Source: Actinoplanes xinjiangensis (GTDB lineage: Bacteria; Actinomycetota; Actinomycetes; Mycobacteriales; Micromonosporaceae). Taken from it: DNA of 34,694 nt. The translations under genes and the position numbers were made by a program. The DNA lies in assembly GCF_003148685.1 (NCBI RefSeq), contig NZ_QGGR01000050.1, forward strand, positions 1-34,694, written 5' to 3'. Each line of letters starts with the position of its first letter. Within the stretch, counting starts at the first letter, position 1. Under the pieces are notes generated by a model. It was not told where the DNA came from. It worked only from the letters and a program-made list of their open reading frames with translations, and did not search any database. Shown piece after piece: positions 26,353-34,599 of the stretch.

Positions 26353-27819
26353 TCAGGCGGCGGTGGCTGTGGGGCTGGGGGTGACGAGGACGGAGCGGTT
26401 GCGGCCGGCGGCCTTGGCGGCGTAGAGCGCCTCGTCGGCGGTGCGCAGCAGGGCGTCCGGTTCGGGGTGCGTCTCGGCGGCCGCACCGATCGAGACCGTG
26501 ACGCCGAGCAGTTCGTCGTCGACGGCGATGGGGAGGTCGGCGACCGCGGAGCGCAGACGTTCGGCGAGGGCCAGCAGGTCCTCGGGGCCGGTGTGCGGGG
26601 CGAGGACGACGAACTCCTCGCCGCCGTAGCGGGCCACCACGGCGCCGGCCCGGGTCGCGGCGGCGAGGCGGTGGGACACCTCGCGCAGGACCTGGTCGCC
26701 GGCCGGGTGGCCGTACCCGTCGTTGATGCGTTTGAAGTGGTCGACGTCGATGACGAGCAGACCCACGCCGTGGCCGGTCCGTCCGGCGCGGCGGCATTCC
26801 AGGCTCAGCGCGTCGGTGAAGTAGCGGCGGGTGCGCAGACCGGTGAGCGCGTCCGTCACCGCGGCCCGGCGCTGCACCGCGACCAGGCCGGCCATCCTGG
26901 TCATCACCAGGCCGAACATGACGGCACAGCTGCCGCTGATCAGGGGGATGTTGAGCGGCCAGTCCAGCAGCCAGACCAGTGCCTGTACGCCCGGCGCCAT
27001 CAGCACGGCGACGGCCAGCACCGCCAGCCGGGCCGGTGAGGCGTCAAGCACGACGTGCTCGCTGCGCAGGTCGAAGGTCCGCACCCCGCGATGCAGCGCG
27101 GCGGCGCCGAGCAGGCCGAGCGAGGCCATCCAGATGGCGTCCAGGTACGCCTCGGACACCCCGCCGCCGTCGAGGATGTTCTGCACCAGGTAGACCGTGT
27201 CGACGCTGAGCATCAGGACGAGGCTGCCGAGCAGCAGGTAGAGAACGGTGCCGCGGGTGCCGGTGCCCATCGCCAGCCGGACCGCGAGGATCAACAGCAT
27301 CAGATCGAGGACCGGGTACGCCGACTGGGTCAGTTTCGCGTTCAACGGCAGTTCGGAGTCCGAGGTGAGCGGCTGGAGCACGAACACCCAGGTGATCAGC
27401 CCGGCGCTGACCGCGACGATGAGGGCGTCGATCATGCTGGGGATGTCCCAGCCGGGGCTCCGCCGGCGGATGAAGAGCAGCACCGCCGCCGCGATGAGCA
27501 GGTAGTAGGCGAAGTACAGCAGGTCCGCCGGGGTGGGTTCGAGGAACTCGCCGGAGAACAGTTCGTCCACCACCGTCACGGTGTCGGCGGCGGCGTAGAA
27601 GACCTGTGCGGCGACCAGCAGGAACCATCCGGCCCGGTGCGGTGGCCGGTGCCGGAGCGTGCCGACCAGGATGGCGACCGGGGTGGCGAAGCTGATCAGC
27701 ATGTAGGGCGCCACGGCAACGAGGTAGGGGAACTCCTGGGCTTCCAGGACGACCCGCAGCACGATGCTGATCGCCAGCACACCCAGCCAGGCGATCATGG
27801 TCCACCGGTCTCGTCGCAC
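26353..27819 (-). CDS. Membrane diguanylate cyclase (GGDEF protein)
   Basis: The 488-residue protein has about ten membrane helices (residues 8-310), followed by a GGDEF domain (about 320-480) that makes cyclic di-GMP from two GTP. The domain opens with AVTDALTGLRTRRYF and has LLVIDVDHFKRINDGYGHPAGDQVL. The active-site loop is ARYGGEEF (GGEEF at 399-403), followed by VTVSIGAAA and ADEALYAAKAAGRN, so it should be active. The inhibitory I-site RxxD expected five residues before GGEEF reads RAGA, so product inhibition is probably lost. The membrane part may sense a signal; I do not recognise its family. The GTG at 27819 lacks a ribosome binding site; the ATG at 27798 is an alternative. It lies 69 bp downstream of the debranching enzyme gene on the same strand. 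Confidence 0.9.
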   Translation of the reverse strand: MRRDRWTMIAWLGVLAISIVLRVVLEAQEFPYLVAVAPYMLISFATPVAILVGTLRHRPPHRAGWFLLVAAQVFYAAADTVTVVDELFSGEFLEPTPADLLYFAYYLLIAAAVLLFIRRRSPGWDIPSMIDALIVAVSAGLITWVFVLQPLTSDSELPLNAKLTQSAYPVLDLMLLILAVRLAMGTGTRGTVLYLLLGSLVLMLSVDTVYLVQNILDGGGVSEAYLDAIWMASLGLLGAAALHRGVRTFDLRSEHVVLDASPARLAVLAVAVLMAPGVQALVWLLDWPLNIPLISGSCAVMFGLVMTRMAGLVAVQRRAAVTDALTGLRTRRYFTDALSLECRRAGRTGHGVGLLVIDVDHFKRINDGYGHPAGDQVLREVSHRLAAATRAGAVVARYGGEEFVVLAPHTGPEDLLALAERLRSAVADLPIAVDDELLGVTVSIGAAAETHPEPDALLRTADEALYAAKAAGRNRSVLVTPSPTATAA

Positions 27820-27888
27820 CAGCCGAGCATGCGACAGCCGGGGTGCCTTGCGGGTGCGGAACCGGCATCGTGGGGTTGCACCATGGCG

Positions 27889-29799
27889 TCACAGCCGCCG
27901 GGCGCGCAGATGTTCGGCCACCGACCAGGCCTGGAACGGGCATCCGGTGGCCCGGTGCGGCGGGTCGCCGTCGGCGGTCTCGGAGATCGAACCGAGGCCG
28001 TGTTCGGACAGGTGGGCCTCGACATCGGCGAGGAGGTCCGCGCCGCTCGCGCCGGCCCGGTGCAGAGCGGTCACCCACGGCCCGGTCAGCCACGGCCAGA
28101 CCGTCCCGGTGTGGTACGCCGTGTCCCGCTCGGCCGGTGTGCCACGGTGCCGTCCCGCGTAACCGCGTTCACCGGGTGCCAGGCTGCGCGGCCCGAGTGG
28201 GGTGAGCAGCACGGCACCGAGCCGGTCGAGGGCGGCGCGGTCCGGGTGGGCCGGGGCGTACGGCAGCGACCAGGCGAGCAGTTGGTTAGGGCGCAGCACC
28301 GGGTCGGAGCCGTCCCCGCCGACGACGTCGTGCAGCAGGCCGCCGGGCGCCGGATAGCGCCGGCTGAACCCCTCGCGGGCCTGTGGGCAGGCGCGTTCGG
28401 CCGGTCCGGGCGGGATCCCGGTACGGGCGGACAGGTCCAGCACGGTCGCCAGCCCGTTGATCCAGAGCGCGTTCACCTCGACCGGCTTGCCGGCGCGGGC
28501 GGTCACCGGTACCCCGTCGACGCGGGCGTCCATCCAGGTCAGCGCGTGCCCGGGAGCGCCGGCCCGGAGCAGCCCGTCGGCCGGGTCGGTACGGATCCCG
28601 TACCGCGTACCGGACAGGTGGTGGGTGACCACGTCCCGTAGCAGCGGCAGGAGCTCGGCGGCCAGGTCGTCGTCGCCGGTGACCGTCACGTGCCGCCCGA
28701 TCGCGTGCAGGAACCACAGGGTGCCGTCGACGGTGTTGTACTCGACGCCGCCGGTGTCCGCGGTGTTCGCGAGCATCCCCTCGGAGAGGGTGCCGGCGTA
28801 GGCGCGCAGCAGCTCCCGCCCTTCACCGGCCCGGTTCGTGGCGAGGAACAGCCCCTCGTAGCTGATCATCGTGTCCCGTGACCACGCCCCGAACCAGGGG
28901 TAGCCGGCCACCACGTCCGGTCCGTTGCGGGTGTTCACCACGAACGCGTCGGCGGCCAGCGCCAGTGTCGCCTGTGTCGCGTCGGCGGGTGCGGCGGCCG
29001 CGACGACCGCCCGGTTCCGGTCCCGGGCGGCGGCCACGGCCCGTCCGGCCGGCGGCGGCGGATCGTCCGGATCGCCCGCCCACGCCGACACCTCGGCGAC
29101 CTCCCCGGGAGCGCGTAGTTCGGCGTGGAAGCTTCCCGCGTACCAGAGATCCTCTGTCGGGGTGAGGCCCCGCTCGTCCTCCGCGCGGTGACGGACGTCG
29201 CGGAACCACTCGCCGCCCGGGGTGAAGCCGGGCCCGCTGATCCGGTAGGCCTTCTCGACGACACAGCCGTCGGCCGTCGCGGCGACCGCCGGCGGCGGGC
29301 CGGCCGCCGTCCGTTCGCCGTGTACGTCCCGCCAGGTGCAGAGGGCCTCCAGGGTGAGCCGGACCGGGCCGCCGGCGATGAGCCGGTGCACGATCGCGAT
29401 CGCCGGCCGGCCGTGCACGGCGGCGATCTCCCGCTCGATCACCACCCCGCCGAGCCGCCACCGCCACCGGGGCACCCCGTCGATCAGGGCGAAGCCGGCC
29501 AGCAGCCGATGTCCGGCCGGGGCGATCGCGCCGTCCGCCCACTCGTGCACGCCGAGCCGCACCACCGCGCCGGACGGCAGCGTGACGACCGGATCGAGGG
29601 ACACGAGTCCCAGGTTGCGGGACGCTGGTGTGTCTCCGGCCACCACCAGCAGGCCGTGATAGCGGCGGGTCCGCAAGCCGCTGACCGTTCCCATGGCATA
29701 GCCCCCGAGTCCATCGGGTACCAACCACTCCCGTGTGGCGCCCTCGTTGAGGCGGGCGCAGAGCTGAGGGCCGAAAGTGATCGGGTGGGCCGTAGGCAC
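27889..29799 (-). CDS. Amylo-alpha-1,6-glucosidase (glycogen debranching enzyme type)
   Basis: The 636-residue protein has the two-domain bacterial/archaeal debranching enzyme layout. An N-terminal beta domain (about 20-260) starts with EWLVPDGLGGYAMGTVSGLRTRRYHGLLV. A C-terminal (alpha/alpha)6 barrel (about 285-630) has GYPWFGAWSRDTMISYEGLF, GVEYNTVDGTLWFLHAIGR, ALTWMDARVDGVPVTARAGK and PVEVNALWINGL, and ends with GSISETADGDPPHRATGCPFQAWSVAEHLR. The TWMDA Asp and the SISE Glu are the likely acid/base residues. It should hydrolyse alpha-1,6 branch glucose in glycogen-type polymers in the cytoplasm. The GTG at 29799 has AGGGG seven bases upstream. It is divergent from the GH63-like gene with a 104-bp gap, suggesting joint control. 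Confidence 0.92.
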   Translation of the reverse strand: MPTAHPITFGPQLCARLNEGATREWLVPDGLGGYAMGTVSGLRTRRYHGLLVVAGDTPASRNLGLVSLDPVVTLPSGAVVRLGVHEWADGAIAPAGHRLLAGFALIDGVPRWRWRLGGVVIEREIAAVHGRPAIAIVHRLIAGGPVRLTLEALCTWRDVHGERTAAGPPPAVAATADGCVVEKAYRISGPGFTPGGEWFRDVRHRAEDERGLTPTEDLWYAGSFHAELRAPGEVAEVSAWAGDPDDPPPPAGRAVAAARDRNRAVVAAAAPADATQATLALAADAFVVNTRNGPDVVAGYPWFGAWSRDTMISYEGLFLATNRAGEGRELLRAYAGTLSEGMLANTADTGGVEYNTVDGTLWFLHAIGRHVTVTGDDDLAAELLPLLRDVVTHHLSGTRYGIRTDPADGLLRAGAPGHALTWMDARVDGVPVTARAGKPVEVNALWINGLATVLDLSARTGIPPGPAERACPQAREGFSRRYPAPGGLLHDVVGGDGSDPVLRPNQLLAWSLPYAPAHPDRAALDRLGAVLLTPLGPRSLAPGERGYAGRHRGTPAERDTAYHTGTVWPWLTGPWVTALHRAGASGADLLADVEAHLSEHGLGSISETADGDPPHRATGCPFQAWSVAEHLRARRL

Positions 29800-29833
29800 G
29801 GAAGAACCCCTAATCGCGCGGAGCCTTACACAC

Positions 29834-29862
29834 TTGACACATCAGCGTGACAGTCTCAGTGT
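29834..29862 (+). promoter_or_regulatory. Promoter of the GH63-like gene
   Basis: TTGACA (29834-29839) is a perfect -35 hexamer, followed after 17 bp by CAGTGT (29857-29862) as a weak -10. Around it, CACACTTGACA and TGACAGTCTCAGTGTG form an imperfect inverted repeat that could be an operator for both divergent genes. Confidence 0.5.
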
Positions 29863-29903
29863 GATCGACTCCGGGATTTCGGTTAGTGGGGGTGAGAACG
29901 GAC

Positions 29904-32528
29904 GTGTCGGAGCGCGTACGCCTGGCGCAGGCCGATTCCGGTGAGCAGCCTTGGCGGGCGTGGGGTCCGTACCTCGCCGAGCGCGCCTGGGGCACGGTCC
30001 GGGAGGACTACAGCGAGCACGGCACGGCGTGGGACTACTTCCCGCACGACCACGCGCGCTCCCGGGCGTACCGCTGGAACGAGGACGGCATGGCCGGCCT
30101 CTGCGACGACCGTCAGACGTTCGCCTTCGCGCTGGCCCTGTGGAACGGCAAGGACCCGATCCTCAAGGAACGGATGTTCGGCCTCGGCGGCGACGGCGGC
30201 AACCACGGCGAGGACGCCAAGGACTACTGGTGGTATCAGGACTCCACGCCCACCCACTCGTGGATGCGCTGGCGTTACCACTATCCGCAGGCCGCGTTCC
30301 CGTACGACCAGCTGGTCCGGGTCAACGGTGCCCGCTCCCGCAACGAGGCGGAGTACGAGCTGGTCGACACCGGCATCTTCGACGCCGACCGGTTCTGGGC
30401 GGTCACCGTCGACTACGCCAAGGCCGGGCCCACCGACGTCTGCATCGCCATCACCGTCAGCAACCGCGGTCCCGACCCGGCGGTCCTGCACGTGCTGCCC
30501 ACCCTGTGGTTCCGCAACACCTGGTCGTGGGGGCTGCCCAACCGGCAGGCGCCGACGATGACCGGCACCCCCGGGCGCCTGGACGGACAGCACCGGTCGC
30601 TCGGCCACATCACCCTCGACGGACAGGGCGCGCCGGTCGCGCTGATGTGCGACAACGAGACGAACGCCCAGCGCCTGTGGGGGCTGCCCGGGCGTAGCCC
30701 GTACCCGAAGGACGGCATCAACGACCACCTGATCCACCGCACGCCGACGGTCAACCCCGGCGGGGTCGGCACCAAGGGGGCGCTGCACTACCGACTGTGG
30801 ATGGGGGCGGGCGAGACCCGTACCCTCCGGCTCCGTCTCACCCAGAGTGACCGCCCGTTGCCGCCCGCGGACCTGGGGGACGGCTGGGCGCAGGTGATGG
30901 CCGCGCGCAGCGCCGAAGCCGACGACTTCTTCGCCGAGGTGCTGCCGGAAGCGGCCACCGACGAGGAGAAGTCCGTCGCCCGGCAGGCCGTCGCCGGTCT
31001 CATGTGGGGCAAGCAGTTCTACCACTTCGACGTGAAACAGTGGCTGCGCGGCGACCCGGGCAACGCGCCGCCGCCACCGGGCCGGCGCTACGGGCGCAAC
31101 AACGGCTGGCGGCACATGAACAGTTTCGACGTCATCAGCATGCCCGACCCGTGGGAGTACCCCTGGTACGCCGCGTGGGACCTCGCCTTCCACTGCGTCA
31201 GCATCGCGCGCGTCGACCCCGGCTTCGCGAAATCCCAGCTCCTGCTGCTGCTCCGCGAGTGGTACATGCACCCCAACGGCCAGATCCCGGCGTACGAGTG
31301 GTCGTTCTCCGACGTCAACCCACCGGTGCACGCCTGGGCGGCACTGCAGGTGTTCCGCATCGACGGCGGCCGTGACTTCGACTTCCTGTCCCGGATCATG
31401 CACAAGCTGCTGCTCAACTTCACCTGGTGGGTCAACCGCAAGGACGTCGGCGGCAACAACGTGTTCGAGGGCGGCTTCCTCGGACTCGACAACGTCGGCC
31501 CGTTCGACCGGTCCGCGGCACTGCCCGTCGCCGGTGTACTCGAACAGTCCGACGGCACCGGCTGGATGGCCATGTACGCGCTCAACCTGCTCGACATGGC
31601 GATCATCCTCGCCCTGCACGACCGGGCCTACGAGGACATGGCCACCAAGTTCTTCGAGCACTTCACGTACATCGCGGAGGCCGCCTACCGGCAGGGGCTG
31701 TGGGACGAGGAGGACAGCTTCTTCTACGACGTGCTGCGCCTGCCCGACGGCCACAAGGTGCCGCTCAAGGCGCGCTCCATCGTCGGCCTGCTGCCGCTCG
31801 CCGCGACCACCCGGCTCACGTCGGAAACTCTCAACCGCCTCCCCGAGATCAACGCCCGGGTCCGGTGGATGCTCCACCACCAGGGCGAATTCGGCGACGT
31901 CATCAGTGCGCGGCGCCTCGGCGGCGCCGACCGCCGCCAGCAGCGCCTCCTCAGCATGGTCGGCCAGGACCAACTGCTGCGGATCCTGGCGCGGCTGCTG
32001 GACCCGGAGGAGTTCCTTTCACCGTACGGCCTGCGCACCCTCTCCCGGGCCCACCTGGAGAAACCGTTCACCGTCTCGCTCGGCGGCTCCGACTTCACCG
32101 TCGGCTACGAGCCGGCCGAGAGCACCAGCGGCCTGTTCGGCGGCAACTCCAACTGGCGCGGCCCGGTCTGGATGCCGGTCAACTATCTGCTCATCCAGGC
32201 ACTCCGCGAGTACGCCGAGTTCTACGGCGCCGACCTGAAAGCCGAGTACCCGACCGGATCGCAGTCCAAGGCCGGGCTCACCGAGATCGCCGACGACCTG
32301 TCCCGCCGGCTGATCGGCCTGTTCGTACCCGACCCGGAGACCGGGCGGCGGCCCATCTACGGCGCGACCGACCTGTTCCAGACCCACCCGGACTGGAAGG
32401 ACCTGATCGCCTTCCCCGAATACTTCAACGGCGACAACGGGGCCGGGCTCGGCGCCTGGCACCAGACCGGCTGGACCGCCCTGGTCATCGACCTGGTCTT
32501 CAACCTCAGGTCACCCCGGTCCACCTGA
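29904..32528 (+). CDS. GH63/MGH1-like glycoside hydrolase
   Basis: The product has 874 residues. The N-terminal 350 form a beta-rich domain beginning RAWGPYLAERAWGTVREDYS and containing GLGGDGGNHGEDAKDYWWY. The rest is an (alpha/alpha)6 barrel like those of GH63 glucosidases and mannosylglycerate hydrolase. Landmarks are GWRHMNSFDVISMPDPWEYP with WYAAWDLAFHC (about 400), GQIPAYEWSFSDVNPPVHAW (about 460), and GGNSNWRGPVWMPVNYLL (about 745). It likely removes glucose or a related sugar from an alpha-linked substrate; the exact one is unknown. It is usually annotated simply as a glucosidase. No signal peptide is seen, so it is cytoplasmic. GTG 29904 has GGTGAGA upstream; GTG 29886 and 29892 are in-frame alternatives. 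It is divergent from the debranching enzyme gene. Confidence 0.87.
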   Translation: MSERVRLAQADSGEQPWRAWGPYLAERAWGTVREDYSEHGTAWDYFPHDHARSRAYRWNEDGMAGLCDDRQTFAFALALWNGKDPILKERMFGLGGDGGNHGEDAKDYWWYQDSTPTHSWMRWRYHYPQAAFPYDQLVRVNGARSRNEAEYELVDTGIFDADRFWAVTVDYAKAGPTDVCIAITVSNRGPDPAVLHVLPTLWFRNTWSWGLPNRQAPTMTGTPGRLDGQHRSLGHITLDGQGAPVALMCDNETNAQRLWGLPGRSPYPKDGINDHLIHRTPTVNPGGVGTKGALHYRLWMGAGETRTLRLRLTQSDRPLPPADLGDGWAQVMAARSAEADDFFAEVLPEAATDEEKSVARQAVAGLMWGKQFYHFDVKQWLRGDPGNAPPPPGRRYGRNNGWRHMNSFDVISMPDPWEYPWYAAWDLAFHCVSIARVDPGFAKSQLLLLLREWYMHPNGQIPAYEWSFSDVNPPVHAWAALQVFRIDGGRDFDFLSRIMHKLLLNFTWWVNRKDVGGNNVFEGGFLGLDNVGPFDRSAALPVAGVLEQSDGTGWMAMYALNLLDMAIILALHDRAYEDMATKFFEHFTYIAEAAYRQGLWDEEDSFFYDVLRLPDGHKVPLKARSIVGLLPLAATTRLTSETLNRLPEINARVRWMLHHQGEFGDVISARRLGGADRRQQRLLSMVGQDQLLRILARLLDPEEFLSPYGLRTLSRAHLEKPFTVSLGGSDFTVGYEPAESTSGLFGGNSNWRGPVWMPVNYLLIQALREYAEFYGADLKAEYPTGSQSKAGLTEIADDLSRRLIGLFVPDPETGRRPIYGATDLFQTHPDWKDLIAFPEYFNGDNGAGLGAWHQTGWTALVIDLVFNLRSPRST

Positions 32529-32529
32529 A

Positions 32530-32545
32530 GGGGCCTGCCGGCCCC
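32530..32545 (+). terminator. Small hairpin after the GH63-like gene
   Basis: GGGGCC (32530-32535) and GGCCCC (32540-32545) form a perfect 6-bp stem with a TGCC loop, one base after the stop codon. The short stem without a U-tail makes this only a probable terminator. Confidence 0.45.
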
Positions 32546-32619
32546 CTGACCGCCGGTCACGTTGCGGTGCTGTCGTCCGCCGGTAGTCGTGCCGGCGGCG
32601 GCAGCACCGCCCCGTCCGG

Positions 32620-32892
32620 TCAGTGGGCGCGGGTCACGATGACCTCGGCCACGTGGCGCAGTTGCTCGTGGTCGGGGTTGAAACCGGCGGCGATGTCCGG
32701 ATGCAGACCGGCTCTGGCCTGCTCCAGGAGCATCGAGGTGACCTGCTCGACGGTCTCCCCGGCATAGTGCTGCTCGACCTTGACGGTCGCGGCCTGAAGC
32801 GCGGAGCTGAGCTGCTCCTCAAGGGGCCCACGCAGCTTCTGCTCGACCGGATTGAGTGTTTGCGGGTCGAGGGTGATGTGTGGCTCGGCCAA
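32620..32892 (-). CDS. Conserved-looking 90-residue protein of unknown function
   Basis: The protein reads MAEPHITLDPQTLNPVEQ and onwards, mostly helical and charged, with a potential amphipathic helix over about residues 15-40 (EEQLSSALQAATVKVEQHY) and another over 45-60. It has no membrane segment, Cys pair or catalytic motif. The TTG at 32892 is chosen because CGGAGGA lies six bases upstream and a promoter-like pair lies behind it. The frame stays open to 32982, but that would place the ribosome binding site inside the gene. It stands alone between the GH63-like gene and a low-complexity stretch. I do not recognise it. Confidence 0.65.
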   Translation of the reverse strand: MAEPHITLDPQTLNPVEQKLRGPLEEQLSSALQAATVKVEQHYAGETVEQVTSMLLEQARAGLHPDIAAGFNPDHEQLRHVAEVIVTRAH

Positions 32893-32922
32893 GGTTGTCC
32901 TCCGGAGATCAGCGACGCCAGC

Positions 32923-32951
32923 CGGATACCCGTTTCTCTCGCGAAGGTAAA
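32923..32951 (-). promoter_or_regulatory. Possible promoter of the 90-residue protein gene
   Basis: On the minus strand TTTACC (32951-32946) and TATCCG (32928-32923) are 17 bp apart, and GGG precedes the -10. The start codon is about 30 bp downstream with a good ribosome binding site. Confidence 0.45.
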
Positions 32952-33052
32952 CCCATTCCACCCACCTCCGCCCACGATTCACCCCCTAGGGCGAAATGAC
33001 CGATTCCGGTCCAGGGTGAGCGGGTGCACGCAATCGGCGACCTGGTCACACA

Positions 33053-33125
33053 CCGCCCCGCCCCGCCCCGTGCCGCGCCGTGCCGTGGGGTGCCTTGGCG
33101 TGGCGTGCATGTGGCGTGGCACGGG
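33053..33125. repeat. Low-complexity GC simple-sequence stretch
   Basis: CCGCCCCG-type pentamers pass into GTGCCGCGCC and then TGGCGTGGC-like words. Together with the adjoining bases this fills the gap (32893-33180) between the promoter of the 90-residue protein gene and the stop of the nuclease-like gene. No gene, RNA or clear terminator is seen in it. Confidence 0.6.
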
Positions 33126-33180
33126 CGTGCCGGGTCGCGGCTGTGCTGGCGGGAAGCCGTCGGCCATGCCACTCTCAGTG

Positions 33181-34152
33181 TCAGGCGGCTCGGCGTGATG
33201 GAGTCGCCGGCGAGCCTCCGCGCCAGCCGGCTGCCTCCAGGGCGGCCCGCACATCGGCGATCACCTCGTCGGGACGGTGGCGCACGGCCCAGCCCGGGAA
33301 ACGCAGCAGCCGCACTCCGCTGATGGCGATCTCGTTGCCCGAGCGCATGTCGGCGAACCACCCCCGGGCCTCCATGTGCTGCGAGCCGTCGATCTCCACC
33401 TGCACCTGCCACGGATCGAAGAAGACATCGCGATAACGGTTCCGGCCGGAGCGATCACGGCGCACCGCCTGACGTGACGGCGCCGGGAGGCCGGCCAGCC
33501 GGCAGAGACGGACGAACTCGATCTCGTACGCCGACTCCGAACCGCCGCCCGCATCAGCGACCGCCGCCTCGATCACCGAACGGCGCCGCACCCTGCGGGA
33601 CGCGCCGAGCACGGTGCGCACCTGATCCAGCGTCACCAGGCGCTGCTGGAACGTGGCCGCGACCATCGAGATCGCGGCAGCGTCGTCGAAGGCCCATTGC
33701 GCCGCGTCGACAAGCGAACGGGCGGCAGTCGTGCACGGCGGCGACATGTCGAGGCAGGCGTCCTCGCGGGAAAGCCGCCTGGTCCGGTGAACCACCACTC
33801 CCGGTGGCGGATCCCGGTCGGTCAGATGAGCGGGAAGGAGCAGGTGGACCGGCTGGGTCACCTCCGGAACGCGCAACCCGTGCAGCCGCAGCGCCGTGGG
33901 ACCGGCCAGCAGCGCCGGGCGGCCGTTACCGACGGCGAGGGACGCGATCCACCAGCGCTGGATGCGGGTCACCGGACCGCTGTATGTCAGGTAGACCCCG
34001 AGATGCATCCGTCGCCAGCGACCCGACACGACGCGATGGTGGACGGCGCTCTCGCTGAGGTGCCGTCGTGCCTGACGCCAGGAGATGACGCCGTGCTGAA
34101 AGCGGAGCAACGTGGCGAGAGGCGTGTCCGGGTCGGGCGTGAAAGCGGGCAT
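33181..34152 (-). CDS. AbiEi-like N-terminus fused to DUF559 (Vsr-like) nuclease domain
   Basis: The protein has about 323 residues. The N-terminal third resembles the winged-helix part of AbiEi-type antitoxins: LLRFQHGVISWRQARRH and SESAVHHRVVSGRWRRMHLGVYLTYSGP. A middle AbiEi-like segment has GPTALRLHGL and VVHRTRRLSRED. The C-terminal third is DUF559-like, related to very-short-patch endonucleases: ESAYEIEFVRLCRLAGLP, YRDVFFDPWQVQVEIDGSQH, and GVRLLRFPGWAVRHRPDEVI. The Glu and Asp of this core are the possible nuclease residues. No AbiEii toxin partner lies beside it. Such solo proteins are common in actinomycetes and their role is unknown. I chose the ATG at 34152; the frame is open to 34248, but that extra part looks non-coding. 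Confidence 0.82.
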   Translation of the reverse strand: MPAFTPDPDTPLATLLRFQHGVISWRQARRHLSESAVHHRVVSGRWRRMHLGVYLTYSGPVTRIQRWWIASLAVGNGRPALLAGPTALRLHGLRVPEVTQPVHLLLPAHLTDRDPPPGVVVHRTRRLSREDACLDMSPPCTTAARSLVDAAQWAFDDAAAISMVAATFQQRLVTLDQVRTVLGASRRVRRRSVIEAAVADAGGGSESAYEIEFVRLCRLAGLPAPSRQAVRRDRSGRNRYRDVFFDPWQVQVEIDGSQHMEARGWFADMRSGNEIAISGVRLLRFPGWAVRHRPDEVIADVRAALEAAGWRGGSPATPSRRAA

Positions 34153-34192
34153 CGCCCCAGCATCCCGGTTCCCCGCAGCCGTCGCCGGACCC

Positions 34193-34223
34193 TGTGGACA
34201 GCAACGACCCGCCCTGTGGACAA
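34193..34223 (-). promoter_or_regulatory. Two DnaA-box-like sites
   Basis: Read on the minus strand, TTGTCCACA (34223-34215) is identical to the DnaA box consensus of high-GC actinomycetes, and CTGTCCACA (34201-34193) differs by one base. They are 22 bp apart, about two helical turns, and lie 41-71 bp upstream of the chosen start of the nuclease-like gene. Two boxes are far too few for an origin; they may be a regulatory or titration site, or chance. Confidence 0.4.
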
Positions 34224-34266
34224 CACCGCCGCGCGCCGCCAGCCGCACGAGCCACGCCCGCCCCGC

Positions 34267-34592
34267 CAGCGTGGATGGCGTCGCACGTTGCCCGATTGGT
34301 GTGCGCCAGACGTTGTTGTGGCGCCCTTGCAGCGTGGATGGCGTCGCACGTTGGCCGGTTCGTGTGCGCCAGACGTTGTTGTGGCGCCCTCGCAGCGTGG
34401 ATGGCGTCGCACGTAGGGTTCGTGTGCGTCAGGCGTTGCTGCGGCTCTGCAGCGGAGATGGGATCACACGTTGCCCGATCGTGGTCGCTGATCTTCGTGA
34501 TGGCGTGGGTGAGGTCGCACGCTAGCCGGTTCGTGATCGCTGACCATCGCTATATCGCGGATGGAGTCGCACGATCCGGGATCGTGTGCTCC
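34267..34592. repeat. Array of diverged ~60-bp hairpin-forming repeats
   Basis: Units starting CAGCGTGGATGGCGTCGCACG begin at 34267, 34330 and 34393 (63-bp spacing); a diverged unit starts at 34450, and two more degenerate ones follow to 34592. The core is GTCGCACG, about ten variable bases, then CGTGTGCG, which can fold back on itself. The last unit gives the longest hairpin (34563-34577 with 34579-34592). The regular spacings are multiples of three, so ORFs with 19-21 residue repeats run through on both strands, but neither has a convincing start. Confidence 0.75.
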
Positions 34593-34599
34593 CATCGTC

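Noticed and set aside
29883..31973. Minus-strand ORF of 696 codons opposite the GH63-like gene
   Set aside because: It is a shadow of a recognised glycoside hydrolase and no domain is visible.
34193..34223. Possible replication origin
   Set aside because: Only two DnaA-box-like sites are present, there is no AT-rich unwinding element, and no dnaA, dnaN or parAB gene is in the window.
34267..34592. Possible CRISPR array
   Set aside because: The units are diverged, almost directly joined and lack unique spacers of constant length between identical repeats; no cas gene is present.
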